A stretch of DNA of 64,000 bases, taken from Xestospongia muta. Taxonomy: Eukaryota; Porifera; Demospongiae; Haplosclerida; Petrosiidae. Positions 51,363 to 60,690 of the stretch are shown here, piece by piece. The notes beneath the pieces are model-generated. The model was not told the origin of the DNA and ran no database searches. It saw nothing but the letters and a program-made list of their open reading frames with translations. The stretch spans positions 5,706,501 to 5,770,500 of the forward strand of contig OY848929.1 of assembly GCA_963693285.1 (NCBI GenBank), read 5' to 3'. The stretch's first letter is position 1. The number at the start of each line of letters is the position of its first letter. The translations under genes were made by a program, and so were the position numbers.

Positions 51363-52724
51363 TATATACTGCAATACTGAGTAATACGTAAATCATAGGA
51401 CAAATTGTTACAATAGTTAGTAATTTATGAAGGTCTTTTTCAGTGTCCTGTGAACAAATGATACTACCTCAATAGTTGTAGCTTATAACAATCAAGTTGT
51501 AAAATCGTCTAAATACTAATGTTTTAATTAGGATTTTGATGAAGTCCGTGTCCATTTAAGAATCAAGACATGTTGTCCAGTTACTTGTAGTAACAATGTA
51601 GTAATATGTTAATATGTACATTACTTGTAAATGAATTTCAAAGGATGCTAAAAGGAAAAGTGGTTGTAATTGTTCTGTTAAAGTTACAGTTGTTTAAGAA
51701 ACATTTTTGATCTTTATATGATACAGAGTTAACATTTGAAGAAACTTGAATACCTATTAATATTGTGAGTATGAAAATAGTCTGGATTTTAGCAGCTATC
51801 TATTCTGATAAGATATGTTAGAAGAATTGATGCTTCTGCTTTAGTACAAGACTTAGAAAGAGTTTCATTAATCTAAGAAATGAACTCACACCCCACTTGG
51901 CCAAAACCTGTTGGCCTTACTTCGCCAACAACTCAGCTGAGAACTGTCTACGTCCAATACTGAAAGTGGCAAAGTCGATACCTCACCCTCACTTCCAGGG
52001 GAAGTAAAATCAGCCTCAATTTGCCTCAATACTGAACTAAGCAGTGTATGCGTTGATTACTAGGGAAGTGTAAGGCAGTGTTGATCTATTGGCCTAACTT
52101 GGCCGACCACTTTCAGCCTAGATCTGTCGGCCCGTCACAAATGACCATTCTCGCCCGAGAAGTTGTTGCAGCCTAGATCTGTCGGCCCGTCACGAGCGAC
52201 CACTCTTGCCCTAGAAGTTGGCGCTGTCGGCCTCAGTTGCGTATAGACATTACCCGGGAGAAGCTTTGTTAGTTGGTGGTTTACATGAGAGTGCGAGGTT
52301 GTCTAAGATTTGCTTTAGAAGTTGCAATCTTGGCAGCTACTGCAGTACCTCTTACTCATGTGTGGACCGTTTGATTCCTAAGGTATTGAGAGTGATTCCT
52401 AGGGTAGTGAGAGCCGGTGTTGATCAATTCAGCCTGACTTTCCTTCCTTAGGGTGTTTAGGCTGAAGTAAGGCTTACTTTCCTTCCCAGGTAAGTGACAG
52501 CCAATATGTGTGAGGTGTAAGGTTGTAGGTTGTCTAGTTGCATTCTTCGCAGCTACTCCACTACCTTTTAGTCATGTGTGTGGTACCAGTGTACTGAACA
52601 TGGCAAAATGGAGCGATTGATTCCTAGGGTAGTGAGAGCCAGTGTTGATCAATTCAGCCTGACTTTCCTTCCCTTGGGAATGAGGGTGAAGTAAAGCTTA
52701 CTTTCCTTCCCAGGGAAGTGACAG

Positions 52725-52826
52725 GTTAAGTGTTAATCCATGTGGCAAAAAATTTGATGTAGATCATCCTTGGATGGATGTGTTAGCCCTCTCAACAGAG
52801 GGGTTTTGGCAACGTTTTACATCCAG
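52725..52826 (+). CDS. Exon-like segment within E copy 3
   Basis: Same 102-nt open segment as at 50,245-50,346, with identical flanking acceptor-like and donor-like motifs and no difference seen between the two. Identity here gives no evidence of selection because the whole block was duplicated recently. Confidence 0.35.
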
Positions 52827-52894
52827 GTAGTATGAGACCAAGCCATCTTTTGATCAGTTCAGCCTGACCTTCCTCCCATAGGAAGTGAGGGTGA

Positions 52895-53450
52895 AGTAAA
52901 GGTTACTTTTCTTCCAAGAGAAGTCACAGCCAATATCTGAGGTGCAAGGTTATGAGTTGTCTAGTCTTAGTCATGTGTGTGGTACCAGTGGTACTGAACA
53001 AGGCAAAATGAAGCGATTGATTCCCAGGGTAGTGAGAGCCAGTGTGAGGGTGAAGTAAACGTTACTTTTCTTCCAAGAGGTCACAGCCAATATCTGAGGT
53101 GCAAGGTTATGAGTTGTCTAGTTGCATTCTTAGCAGCTACTGCACTACCTATCTTAGTCATGTGTGTGGTACCAGTGGTACTGAACAAGGCAAAATGAAG
53201 CGATTGATTCCCAGGGTAGTGAGAGCCAGTGTTGATTTATTCAGCCTGACTTTCCTTCTCAGCTGAGAACTGTCTACGTCCAATACTGAAAGTTGCAAAG
53301 TAGATTCTTCACCCTCACTTCTCAGGGAAGTAAAATCAGCTTCAATTTGCCTCAATACTGTATGCGTTGATCCCGAGGGGAAGTGTCAGCCAATGCTGAT
53401 CCATTGGCCTAACTTGGCCGACCATTCTCAGCCAAGATCTGTCGGCCCCA
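52895..53450 (+). repeat. Truncated E fragments
   Basis: Short pieces of the 247-bp sub-repeat occur in scrambled order (two CAAGGTTATGAGTTGTCTAG units). They are followed by a second copy of the E body start (CAGCTGAGAACTGTCTACGT at about 53,258) through GCCAAGATCTGTCGGCCCC. The repeat ends near 53,450, where unique sequence begins. Confidence 0.8.
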
Positions 53451-53524
53451 GTGTTTGTAAGCTGAGGTTAGTCTGTATATGCAAAGGAGGAGTTTTGAGG
53501 TTACACATTGTCTGGTATATACAG

Positions 53525-53686
53525 GTGACTAAGGAACATTTGTTGGTGGAAGAACTTTATCATCAACAACAATTAACTGTAGCCACATTGAGGTGTGAAT
53601 GCACACAACATGAACAAATGAAAGCTTTAAATGAAGCCCTTTCTAAGGAGAAAGAAGGTTATATACTCAGACTATCTCAGCTTTAA
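53525..53686 (+). CDS. Coiled-coil protein, probable terminal exon
   Basis: An acceptor-like GTCTGGTATATACAG ends at 53,524. The open frame then reads VTKEHLLVEELYHQQQ, LTVATLRCECTQHEQM, KALNEALSKEKEGYILRLSQ and L before TAA at 53,684-53,686, 53 residues in all. Heptad-like leucines and E/K/Q richness indicate a coiled coil. The frame stays open upstream to 53,393, but that part is E repeat and probably intron or untranslated sequence. A coiled-coil exon of similar start lies left of E (46,153). Function is unknown. Confidence 0.5.
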   Translation: MTKEHLLVEELYHQQQLTVATLRCECTQHEQMKALNEALSKEKEGYILRLSQL

Positions 53687-53690
53687 TTAT

Positions 53691-53693
<3 letters not shown>

Positions 53694-53717
<24 letters not shown>
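53694..53717. repeat. TA microsatellite
   Basis: Twelve uninterrupted AT/TA steps lie directly between the coiled-coil exon and the next exon-like piece. Confidence 0.9.
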
Positions 53718-53723
<6 letters not shown>

Positions 53724-53748
53724 ATGTTAACAATAGCCTCTCTGTTTG

Positions 53749-54051
53749 TAAGATGGAAATAATGAAATTGAAGCAATTATTAGAAAAAAAACAACATAGA
53801 AATAAATAAACATGACAATCAAATATTAGCTTTAAAGTCTTCTCTTCAAACAGTACAGGAGAAATATATTGTGAAATGTAATGTAAGTATCAATAACAAA
53901 ATTATAATATAATATGATGTGTCTTGTTCAATAGAGTCTAGAATCAAAATATCAAAAAATTAAAGCTATTAATCAATAACTTGAAGTATTGTTAGATAAT
54001 AAAAGTTGTGGGCATTTATGTCGTCATAAATACAGTGATCTCACCCATTAA
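53749..54051 (+). pseudogene. Broken coiled-coil gene piece with a 52-bp intron
   Basis: The first exon reads KMEIMKLKQLLEKKQHRNK to a stop, then continues in a shifted frame as NKHDNQILALKSSLQTVQEK and YIVKCN. A clear intron follows at 53,883-53,934 (GTAAGTATC ... TTGTTCAATAG). The second exon reads SLESKYQKIKAINQ, TAA at 53,977-53,979, then LEVLLDNKSCGHLCRHKYSD and LTH to a TAA at 54,049. One frameshift and one in-frame stop argue for a pseudogene or poor sequence. The intron is the best eukaryotic splicing evidence in the window. It may continue the gene ending at 53,686, or be a duplicated tail of it. Confidence 0.5.
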
Positions 54052-54260
54052 TTAAATTAAAATACTAAAAGTAGACAGTATAATTTTATTGTAATCTAAT
54101 TTAATTTCATGTTTATTTCAATTTATTCATATTTAATTTCTGCTATAATTTGTCATCCTTTAATTTCTTCTATAATTCCTGCTTAATATCCTTCTTTAAT
54201 TACTTCTAAAATTCCTATTCAATTTATTTTATTTAATTTCTCCTGCTAAAAAATTCTGAT
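54052..54260 (-). repeat. Decayed GAAATTAAA-type short repeat
   Basis: Read on the minus strand, units such as GAATTATAGAAGAAATTAAA and GGAATTTTAGAAGTAATTAA recur. One frame gives GILEVIKEGY, stop, AGIIEEIKG, stop, QIIAEIKYE. The style resembles the coiled-coil remnant at 46,153-46,320 but on the other strand, and it is full of stops. It is best treated as an A-rich minisatellite that may derive from a coiled-coil exon. Confidence 0.35.
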
Positions 54261-55060
54261 ATTTTTATTATAATCAAGTCATTATAAAGTAATTAAATTA
54301 AATTTCAATAATTAATTATTTGTTATAAAAGTATAGATACAAGATTATTAGAGAATACATTATTTCCTTTCAAGCTGTAACCATTGTTTTCCATTAGTTA
54401 GTGCCATAGCATTAGTCAAGAAAATTTTGCAAAAATCATTTGTTAGGACAACATGAAATTGATGACTATGTGGTTCAATATTACAGATCATAAATAATGA
54501 AATAAACAACTGACAAGACATAGCTAGATTTAGCAGCAAATATTTCAATCTACCAGATTATCAAGGATATTAATAGTACATATGTATTTATAACAGTATC
54601 ATTTTATACCAAGTAAATAAACAAAGTCCAACAAAATCAGTGACAGTGAGCATTAGAAACAAATAAGATCAATAAATAGCCTTCCTAATTAATAATAAGA
54701 TAATATGATATATTATAAAGGAGTTTACCTATCCATATTGATTTTGATAGATCTTCAACAGTCATTTACTCTTACTTATAACGACAGAAAATAAAGATGG
54801 TGTTATGGCAAACACCCAAAATATGCTAGCAGTAGAAATCTAAGAAAGTATATTGTCAACTTTACATTAATATTACAAGATGTATACTACAATGCAGCTA
54901 ATATATATATTTCAAGATATGTAAGTGATGCAGCATTTGTAATCTACTGTATCAGGATACTATAATCCACTTGTCTTTTCTATGACGTGCTGTTTGTGTT
55001 TATAAAAATAAATATGAGCTTTTCTCTGATAAATAAACTACATGCATGTTAAATATTGTA
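54261..55060. other. AT-rich unique sequence, nothing recognised
   Basis: No repeat, RNA gene or convincing exon is visible. A minus-strand ORF at 54,360-54,548 has a hydrophobic start but no supporting splice or similarity evidence. Confidence 0.5.
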
Positions 55061-55182
55061 TTAATTTTTTAAAAATTACATTAACCTCTTTGTTTTACTT
55101 GTACATGTACATGTAAATTAATGAATTTCTTTATTTTTTTACAGACATTAATAATATTTGTTACCACAAACAATTACTCCTA
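55061..55182 (+). repeat. Solitary relic of the satellite long monomer
   Basis: TTAATTTTTTAAAAATTACA, CTTTGTT, GTACATGTAAATTAATGAAT, a T run with TTACAGAC, then TTAATAATATTTGTTACCAC match the first half of the array 1 long monomer, including the part leading into the fold-back (TTAACAACATTTCTAAGCAC). It is a single dispersed copy 10 kb from array 1, in the same orientation. The intron-like cassette is retained. Confidence 0.75.
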
Positions 55183-55367
55183 TTGACTATACCAATGATT
55201 ATTAAAATATTTTATTGATATTTTTTTATATAGTTATTTACTGATGGGTATATTGTAAGGATTCTAGGTAAACTAGTCCTGCTGTAGTGTCTGTCGCCAT
55301 GGCAAGTAATTGTGGCATTGTTAATCTACAAGATAATAGTAACTCACGACATTATCATATCTTGTTC

Positions 55368-55628
55368 TCACTGTGTATTGGTGTTCCTAGTTGTGAGTAA
55401 GAAAGTTTTCAAATCTCCATTAACAGGTAGTTCTAACACAATAATAAATGGAATATTGGAAAGAACTTCAAAAAATTGAGCTACATGATTAGGTTTTAAT
55501 TTACTACAGTTGGTACATTCAAATACAACTGAAACATATTTTGTACTAACACAAGTGACTTTAGTTCTTGTTTGTATATGACCAAGTCTTGTGAAGAGTC
55601 TTGTTGAAATACCTACAAAGTATAGTGA
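55368..55628 (-). CDS. Unrecognised exon-like ORF
   Basis: Eighty-six open codons on the minus strand without a usable start: SLYFVGISTRLFTRLGHIQT, RTKVTCVSTKYVSVVFECTN, CSKLKPNHVAQFFEVLSNIP, FIIVLELPVNGDLKTFLLTT and RNTNTQ. Composition (two close Cys, alternating beta-type hydrophobics) looks like real protein in an AT-rich setting. An acceptor TTTGTAG lies at its start, but joining it to the ORF just upstream (55,642-55,992) by the obvious donor changes frame. The alternative frame gives VFQQDSSQDLVIYKQELKS and continues to a stop. Which frame is used is unresolved. Confidence 0.35.
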   Translation of the reverse strand, partial: SLYFVGISTRLFTRLGHIQTRTKVTCVSTKYVSVVFECTNCSKLKPNHVAQFFEVLSNIPFIIVLELPVNGDLKTFLLTTRNTNTQ

Positions 55629-55641
55629 TTATATTGTTAGA

Positions 55642-55992
55642 CTATATTTTGCATACTTTAACTAATATTCTAGATTTGACATTAAATTGTAAATATATTT
55701 TAGCATCATAAAGTAGACCATATTCACTAATACCCAATTGTTGTAAAATTTTAATATTATCATGAGGGATTTCTAGGCCCAAATACATGTAAAGTTTTCG
55801 TGGCAAGAGTGAACCTTTCTTGTCAGTTAGAACAAGATCATTTTGTAAATTTATAGCTGTTGTTTTGACTATCATGTCTGTATCTTCAATAACTTCTACT
55901 TTGCTGTCATCACGAATACAGTGCAGTTGACTAAGAGAAGACGTTTGTACTCCAAATATTCTAATTGTATTTTCAATGAGAGTCAGTATAAA
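55642..55992 (-). CDS. Unrecognised hypothetical exon
   Basis: On the minus strand, after the acceptor TTTACTAG, 116 codons are open: FILTLIENTIRIFGVQTSSL, SQLHCIRDDSKVEVIEDTDM, IVKTTAINLQNDLVLTDKKG, SLLPRKLYMYLGLEIPHDNI, KILQQLGISEYGLLYDAKIY and a final LQFNVKSRILVKVCKI. An in-frame TAG immediately precedes it, consistent with a splice boundary. A donor (AAA|GTATGC) near its end would remove the last three residues and the stop. Composition is balanced, with no membrane segment or signal. The nearest Met start is at residue 40. This is the longest non-repeat ORF in the window, but I do not recognise the family. Confidence 0.5.
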   Translation of the reverse strand, partial: FILTLIENTIRIFGVQTSSLSQLHCIRDDSKVEVIEDTDMIVKTTAINLQNDLVLTDKKGSLLPRKLYMYLGLEIPHDNIKILQQLGISEYGLLYDAKIYLQFNVKSRILVKVCKI

Positions 55993-56024
55993 CTAGTAAA
56001 GGTATACTGACGTTTTGCAGACAT

Positions 56025-56135
56025 TTAATACATAAATCCAGTGAGTCCTGTTAGTATGATAGCTATGGCTAATGCTATAGCCAAGACAAACCAGACATAC
56101 CAAAGGAAATCGTCATTATTAGAACTGCTTTGGCC
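56025..56135 (-). CDS. C-terminal transmembrane exon
   Basis: After the acceptor GTATACATTATAG the minus strand reads GQSSSNNDDF, then a hydrophobic run of about 20 residues (LWYVWFVLAIALAIAIILTG), then LTGFMY and TAA. A polar Ser/Asn/Asp stretch, one membrane helix and a very short tail are typical of the last exon of a type I or tail-anchored membrane protein. The preceding exon-like piece (56,188-56,257) does not join in phase using the donor I can see. The rest of the protein is therefore not identified. Confidence 0.45.
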   Translation of the reverse strand, partial: GQSSSNNDDFLWYVWFVLAIALAIAIILTGLTGFMY

Positions 56136-56187
56136 CTATAATGTATACATGCTTATTATATTAGTAAACTTAGCTTTTAGAGTTCAC

Positions 56188-56257
56188 TTATGAAGGAGCT
56201 AAACTTAGGAGCAATATCACATAACAACAAATCATCCTGAGCCACACCCTTGTTTAT
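56188..56257 (-). CDS. Possible 70-nt exon
   Basis: The minus strand has an acceptor CTTTGCTTTGCAG, then INKGVAQDDLLLCDIAPKFS and SFI, then a donor-like ATAA|GTGAAC. Only this frame is open. It would leave phase 1, whereas the transmembrane exon at 56,135 reads in phase 0, so either the boundary or the partner is wrong. A short inverted repeat (GCCACACCC and GGGCGTGGC) flanks its acceptor. Confidence 0.25.
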
Positions 56258-56331
56258 CTGCAAAGCAAAGTTGGGCGTGGCAATAATACTTTATTTAAAT
56301 CAATAAGCAGTTGTAAGTAAATACATAACTA

Positions 56332-56605
56332 CTATTGAAGCTGTTCATTAGGAAATAATTCATTGTGATCTTGAGCAAGAAATTTTTGTCCACAGTAACC
56401 ACAGACATTAATTTTCAGGTTTATCAACATTAATGTAGACGTTAGGATGACCTAACATATCGTGACCTAAAGGAGGTTATATAAGAAGTTAACAAAAATG
56501 CATACTGTACATCCATACACCTACTGAAATAAAATGAAGGCTCACTTCTTTCTTTATCTCGACCTCCTTTTGAGAAAAATGTTTTCCTACAAAACAGTAT
56601 CTCTG
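56332..56605 (-). pseudogene. NDUFS6: NDUFS6-like (complex I 13-kDa zinc subunit) gene fragment
   Basis: NDUFS6 is a small nuclear-encoded accessory subunit of mitochondrial complex I with a C-terminal C-H-C-C zinc site. Two minus-strand exons are seen. 56,605-56,546 reads QRYCFVGKHFSQKEVEIKKE, resembling the family's R-x-x-FVG-x-QKEV region, and ends at a GTGAGC donor. 56,466-56,332 follows the acceptor CCTCCTTTAG and reads HDMLGHPNVYINVDKPEN, then after a one-base frame change VCGYCGQKFLAQDHNELF. The GHP-VYIN-D and CGYCG-KF motifs are the family signature (zinc His and last two Cys). Missing are the roughly 24 residues holding the first zinc Cys (CDGG motif), and the exon phases do not match. 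A stop (56,410-56,408) follows PEN because of one extra T. It is thus a truncated or frameshifted copy, or sequence error plus an unseen exon. The N-terminal exon was not found. Confidence 0.6.
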
Positions 56606-56885
56606 CTACAGAAGCTAATAAAATTGTGCAATGATTCAGTGACATTTGTTAGAGTATTTTATTGCTACAGTTACAAAATAACTTAGCATTACTTTGTACA
56701 TTTATTATTAAATAACAATTGTCTGTACAGAATAGAGGCTAACTAGATTTAGGGATCATATTACCATTAGAATGTTGTAGCAAGCTGTTCCTCAAGAGAC
56801 TAGCAGAATACAGAATTTAAAACAAAAATTGCTCTATAATATAGTACCTGTATGTCACCCTCTAAGTTAGCTACAACTGTCTCCT
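56606..56885. other. Spacer between NDUFS6-like fragment and array 2
   Basis: The mitochondrial targeting exon of an NDUFS6 gene would be expected here on the minus strand. A weak candidate (SLLRNSLLQHSN before a GTAATATG donor, near 56,760-56,800) lacks a confirmed start. Another open piece, PQETVVANLEGDIQ before GTACTA (about 56,889-56,848), overlaps the first base pairs of array 2. Neither is secure. Confidence 0.3.
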
Positions 56886-59800
56886 GAGGACTTATAAAGT
56901 TATCATAATAAAAATTAATTGTGGTCAGGAATGTTATTAAAGTCATTAAAATAAAAAAAATATTTCATTTATTTAAATGTGCATTACTAGAGGAATAAAG
57001 GGCATTATTAAACATTTTTTAAAAGATAATGCAACAATTTACAGCAGTAATACTAATGTTACTTAACAAGGACTTATAAAGTTATCATAAGAATAATTAA
57101 ATTGTGCTAAGGAATGCTATCAAAATCATTAAAAATAAAAAATATTCAATTAATTTACATGTGGATTTGCTAAATGAAAAAAGTGATTATTAACATTTGA
57201 AAAAAGATAATGCAACAATTTACACCAGTAATATTAATGTTACTTAACATGGATTTATAAAGTTAACATAATTAATAATAATTGTGCTCAGAAAATCTAT
57301 TGAAGTCATTAAAAATAAAAATAAAATATTTAATTAATTTACATTTGCATTTACTGTACTAGAGAAATAAAGGCATTATTAAACATTTTAAAAAGATAAT
57401 GCAACAATTTACAGCAGTAATACTAATGTTCCTTAACAAGGACTTATAAAGTTATGATTAAAAAATTAATTGTCCTCAGGAATGCTATTAAAATCATTAA
57501 AAATGAAAAAAATTAATGAATTTACATTTGGATTTGCTAAAGGAAAAAAGAAATTATATTAACATTTAAAAAAAAAATAATGCAACAATTTACAGCAGTA
57601 ATATTAATGTTACTTAACAAGAGCTTATTAATTTATTATAACAAAATTAATTGTGCTCAGGAATGTTATAAAAATCATTAAAATAAAAAATATTTAATTA
57701 ATTTAAATGTGGATTTACTAAAAGAATAAAGGCCATTATATAAACATTTTTAAAAAGATAATGCAACAATTTACAGCAGTAATTCTAATGTTACTTAACA
57801 AGGATTTATAAAGTTATCATGATAAAAATTGAGCGTGGTTAGGAATGCTATTAAAGTCATTAAAATAAAAAATATTTAATTAACTTACATGTGCATTTAC
57901 TAGAAAAATAAAGGGCATCATATAAACATTTTTAAAAAGATAATGCAACAATTTACAGCAGTAATATTAATGTTATTTAACAAGAACTTATCAATTTATC
58001 ATAATAAAAATTAATTGTGCTCAGGAATGTTATTAAAGTCATTAAAATAAAAAGTATTTAATTAATTTAAATGTGGATTTACTAAAAGAATAAAGGCCAT
58101 TATATAAACATTTTTAAAAAGATAATGCAACAATTTACAGCAATAATTGTAATGTTACTTAACAAGGACTTATAAAGTTATCATAATAAAAATTGAGTGT
58201 GCTCAGGAATGCTATTAAAGTCATTAAAATAAAAAATATTTAATTAACTTACATGTGCATTTACTAGAGAAATAAAGGTCATCATATAAACATTTTTAAA
58301 AAGATAATGCAACAATTTACAGCAGTAATACTAATGTTATTTAACAAGGACTTAAGGACTTATAAAGTTATCATAATAAAAATTGAGTGTGCTCGGAAAT
58401 GCTATTAAAGTCATTAAAATAAAAAATATTTAATTAACTTACATGTGCATTTACTAGAGAAATAAAGGTCATCATATAAACATTTTTAAAAAGATAATGC
58501 AACAATTTACAGCAGTAATATTAATGTTATTTAACAAGGACTTATTAATTTATCATAATAAAAATAATTGTGCTCAGGAATGCTTTTAAAGTCATTAAAA
58601 TAAAAATTATTTAATTAATTTACATGTGGATTTACTAGACGAATAAAGGGCGTTATATAAACATTTTTAACAAGATAATGCAACAATTTACAGCAGTAAT
58701 AGTAATGTTACTTAACAAGGACTTGTAAAGTTATCATTAAAAAAATTAATTGTGCTCAGGAATGTTATTAAAGTCATTAAAATAAAAAGTATTTAATTAA
58801 CTTAAATGTGGATTTACTAGAAGAATAAAGGGCATCATATAAACATTTTTAAAAAGATAATGCAACAATTTACAGCAGTAATTCTAATGTTACTTAACAA
58901 GGACTTATAAAGTTATCATAATAAAAATTGAGTGTGCTCAGGAATGCTATTAAAGTCATTAAAATAAAAAATATTTAATTAACTTACATGTGCATTTACT
59001 AGAGAAATAAAGGTCATCATATAAACATTTTTAAAAAGATAATGCAACAATTTACAGCAGTAATTCTAATGTTACTTAACAAGGACTTATAAAGTTATCA
59101 TAATAAAAATTGAGTGTGCTCAGGAATGCTATTAAAGTCATTAAAATAAAAAATATTTAATTAACTTACATGTGCATTTACTAGAAAAATAAAGGGCATT
59201 ATATAAACATTTTTAAAAAGATAATGCAACAATTTACTGCAGTAATACTAATGTTATTTAACAAGGACTTATTAATTTATCATAATAAAAATAATTGTGC
59301 TCAGGAATGCTTTAAAGTCATTAAAATAAAAAGTATTTAATTAATTTAAATGTGGATTTACTAAAAGAATAAAGGCCATTATATAAACATTTTTAAAAAG
59401 ATAATGCAACAAATTACAGCAGTAATACTAATGTTACTTAACAAGAACTTATAAAGTTATCATAATAAAAATTGAGTGTGCTCAGGAATGCTATTAAAGT
59501 CATTAAAATAAAAAATATTTAATTAACTTACATGTGCATTTACTAGAGAAATAAAGGTCATCATATAAACATTTTTAAAAAGATAATGCAACAATTTACA
59601 GCAGTAATATTAATGTTATTTAACAAGAACTTATTAATTTATCATAATAAAAATTAATTGTGCTCAGGAATGCTTTTAAAGTCATTAAAATAAAAAGTAT
59701 TTAATTAATTTACATGTGGATTTACTAGACGAATAAAGGGCGTTATATAAACATTTTTAAAAAGATAATGCAACAATTTACAGCAGTAATACTAATGTTA

Positions 59801-60530
59801 CTTAACAAGAACTTGTAAAGTTATCATTAAAAAAATTAATTGTGCTCAGGAATGTTATTAAAGTCATTAAAATAAAAAATATTTAATTAATTTAAATGTG
59901 GATTTACTAAAAGAATAAAGGCCATTATATAAACATTTTAAAAAAGATATGCAACAATTTACAGCAGTAATTCTAATGTTACTTAACAAGGACTTATAAA
60001 GTTATCATAATAAAAATTGAGTGTGCTCAGGAATGCTATTAAAGTCATTAAAATAAAAAATATTTAATTAACTTACATGTGCATTTACTAGAGAAATAAA
60101 GGTCATCATATAAACATTTTTAAAAAGATAATGCAACAATTTACAGCAGTAATATTAATGTTATTTAACAAGGACTTATTAATTTATCATAATAAAAATA
60201 ATTGTGCTCAGGAATGCTTTTAAAGTCATTAAAATAAAAAGTATTTAATTAATTTACATGTGGATTTACTAGACGAATAAAGGGCGTTATATAAACATTT
60301 TTAAAAAGATAATGCAACACTTTACAGCAGTAATATTAATGTTACTTAACAGAAATTTATAAATAAATATTAATTGTTCTCAGAAATGCTATTAAAGTCA
60401 TTAAAAATAAAAAAATATTTAATTAATTTACATGTGCTTATACTAGAGCAACACAGGGCATTATATAAACATATAAAAAAATTAATATAACAATTTACAT
60501 CAGTACTCAACAAGGACTTATAAAGTTATC
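56886..60530 (-). repeat. Satellite array 2, ~182 bp, inverted and diverged
   Basis: About twenty tandem units share GGACTTATAAAGTTATCAT, TGCTCAGGAATGCTATTAAA, GTCATTAAAATAAAAA, CTTACATGTGCATTTACTAG, TATATAAACATTTTTAAAAA, GATAATGCAACAATTTACAG and AATGTTACTTAACAAGG. Spacing is 182 bp (for example GGACTT at 58,901, 59,083 and 59,265). The order and many words equal the reverse complement of array 1 (ACTTAACAAGGACC, TTACATGTACATTTACTAG, TTATATAAACATTTTTAAAA, GATAATGCTACATTTTAGAG). It is therefore the same family in the opposite direction, much diverged, with no fold-back elements. The antisense ORF of array 1 is destroyed here (GACTTATAA stop in each unit). One unit near 58,350 has a short AAGGACTT duplication. 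Confidence 0.93.
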
Positions 60531-60690
60531 ATGTAAATTAATTAAATATTTTATTATTAATTAGGAGGAATACTTAATGATCTTATTTTTTTCTAATGTT
60601 TAATATAACTGATTTTGTTTCTAATGTTCAATGTCACTGATTAGGTCTTTGTTAATTGACAATAATATTACTGCTCTGAAATGTTTCTGT
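60513..60690. repeat. Strand-switch junction at end of array 2
   Basis: At about 60,531 the last unit, after AAAGTTATCATG, turns into the reverse of its own body (TAAATTAATTAAATATTTTA). After about 100 bp of AT-rich DNA comes a fragment in array 1 orientation (TAGGTCTTTGTTAATTGACA through ATTACTGCTCTGAAATG, 60,641-60,680). The junction mirrors the one at 44.5 kb. Confidence 0.65.

Larger units (their letters stand above)
50911..52894 (+). repeat. E block copy 3
   Basis: Near-exact duplicate of 48,434 onward, at an offset of about 2,477-2,480 bp. At 52,895 it jumps to sequence matching about 50,695 (GGTTACTTTTCTTCCAAGAG), so its end is a rearranged, shortened form of copy 2. Confidence 0.88.

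Noticed and set aside
49738..52451. ORFs at 49,738-49,980 and 52,218-52,451
   Set aside because: They are the same repeat-derived reading frame in E copies 2 and 3. Their similarity reflects recent duplication, not selection.
53158..53355. 65-codon minus ORF
   Set aside because: It lies wholly in truncated E repeat, antisense to the E body, with no supporting signal.
45773..53450. Autonomous DNA transposon or retroelement
   Set aside because: No transposase, integrase or reverse transcriptase motif was seen in any frame, and no target-site duplication was found at the arm ends.
53749..54051. Ciliate-type genetic code with TAA/TAG as glutamine
   Set aside because: Two suggestive positions exist, but a frameshift is also present and other coiled-coil frames end normally at TAA or TAG. 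Pseudogene decay is simpler.
54360..54548. 62-codon minus ORF with a hydrophobic N-terminus
   Set aside because: Isolated in AT-rich DNA, with no splice sites, similarity or neighbours. A hydrophobic start is common by chance in such sequence.
55299..55400. 33-codon + ORF starting at GCCATGG
   Set aside because: The start context is good, but the ORF is very short and overlaps a better open frame on the other strand.
56442..56645. 67-codon minus ORF
   Set aside because: It is a different frame over the NDUFS6-like exons. The frame giving the family motifs is preferred.
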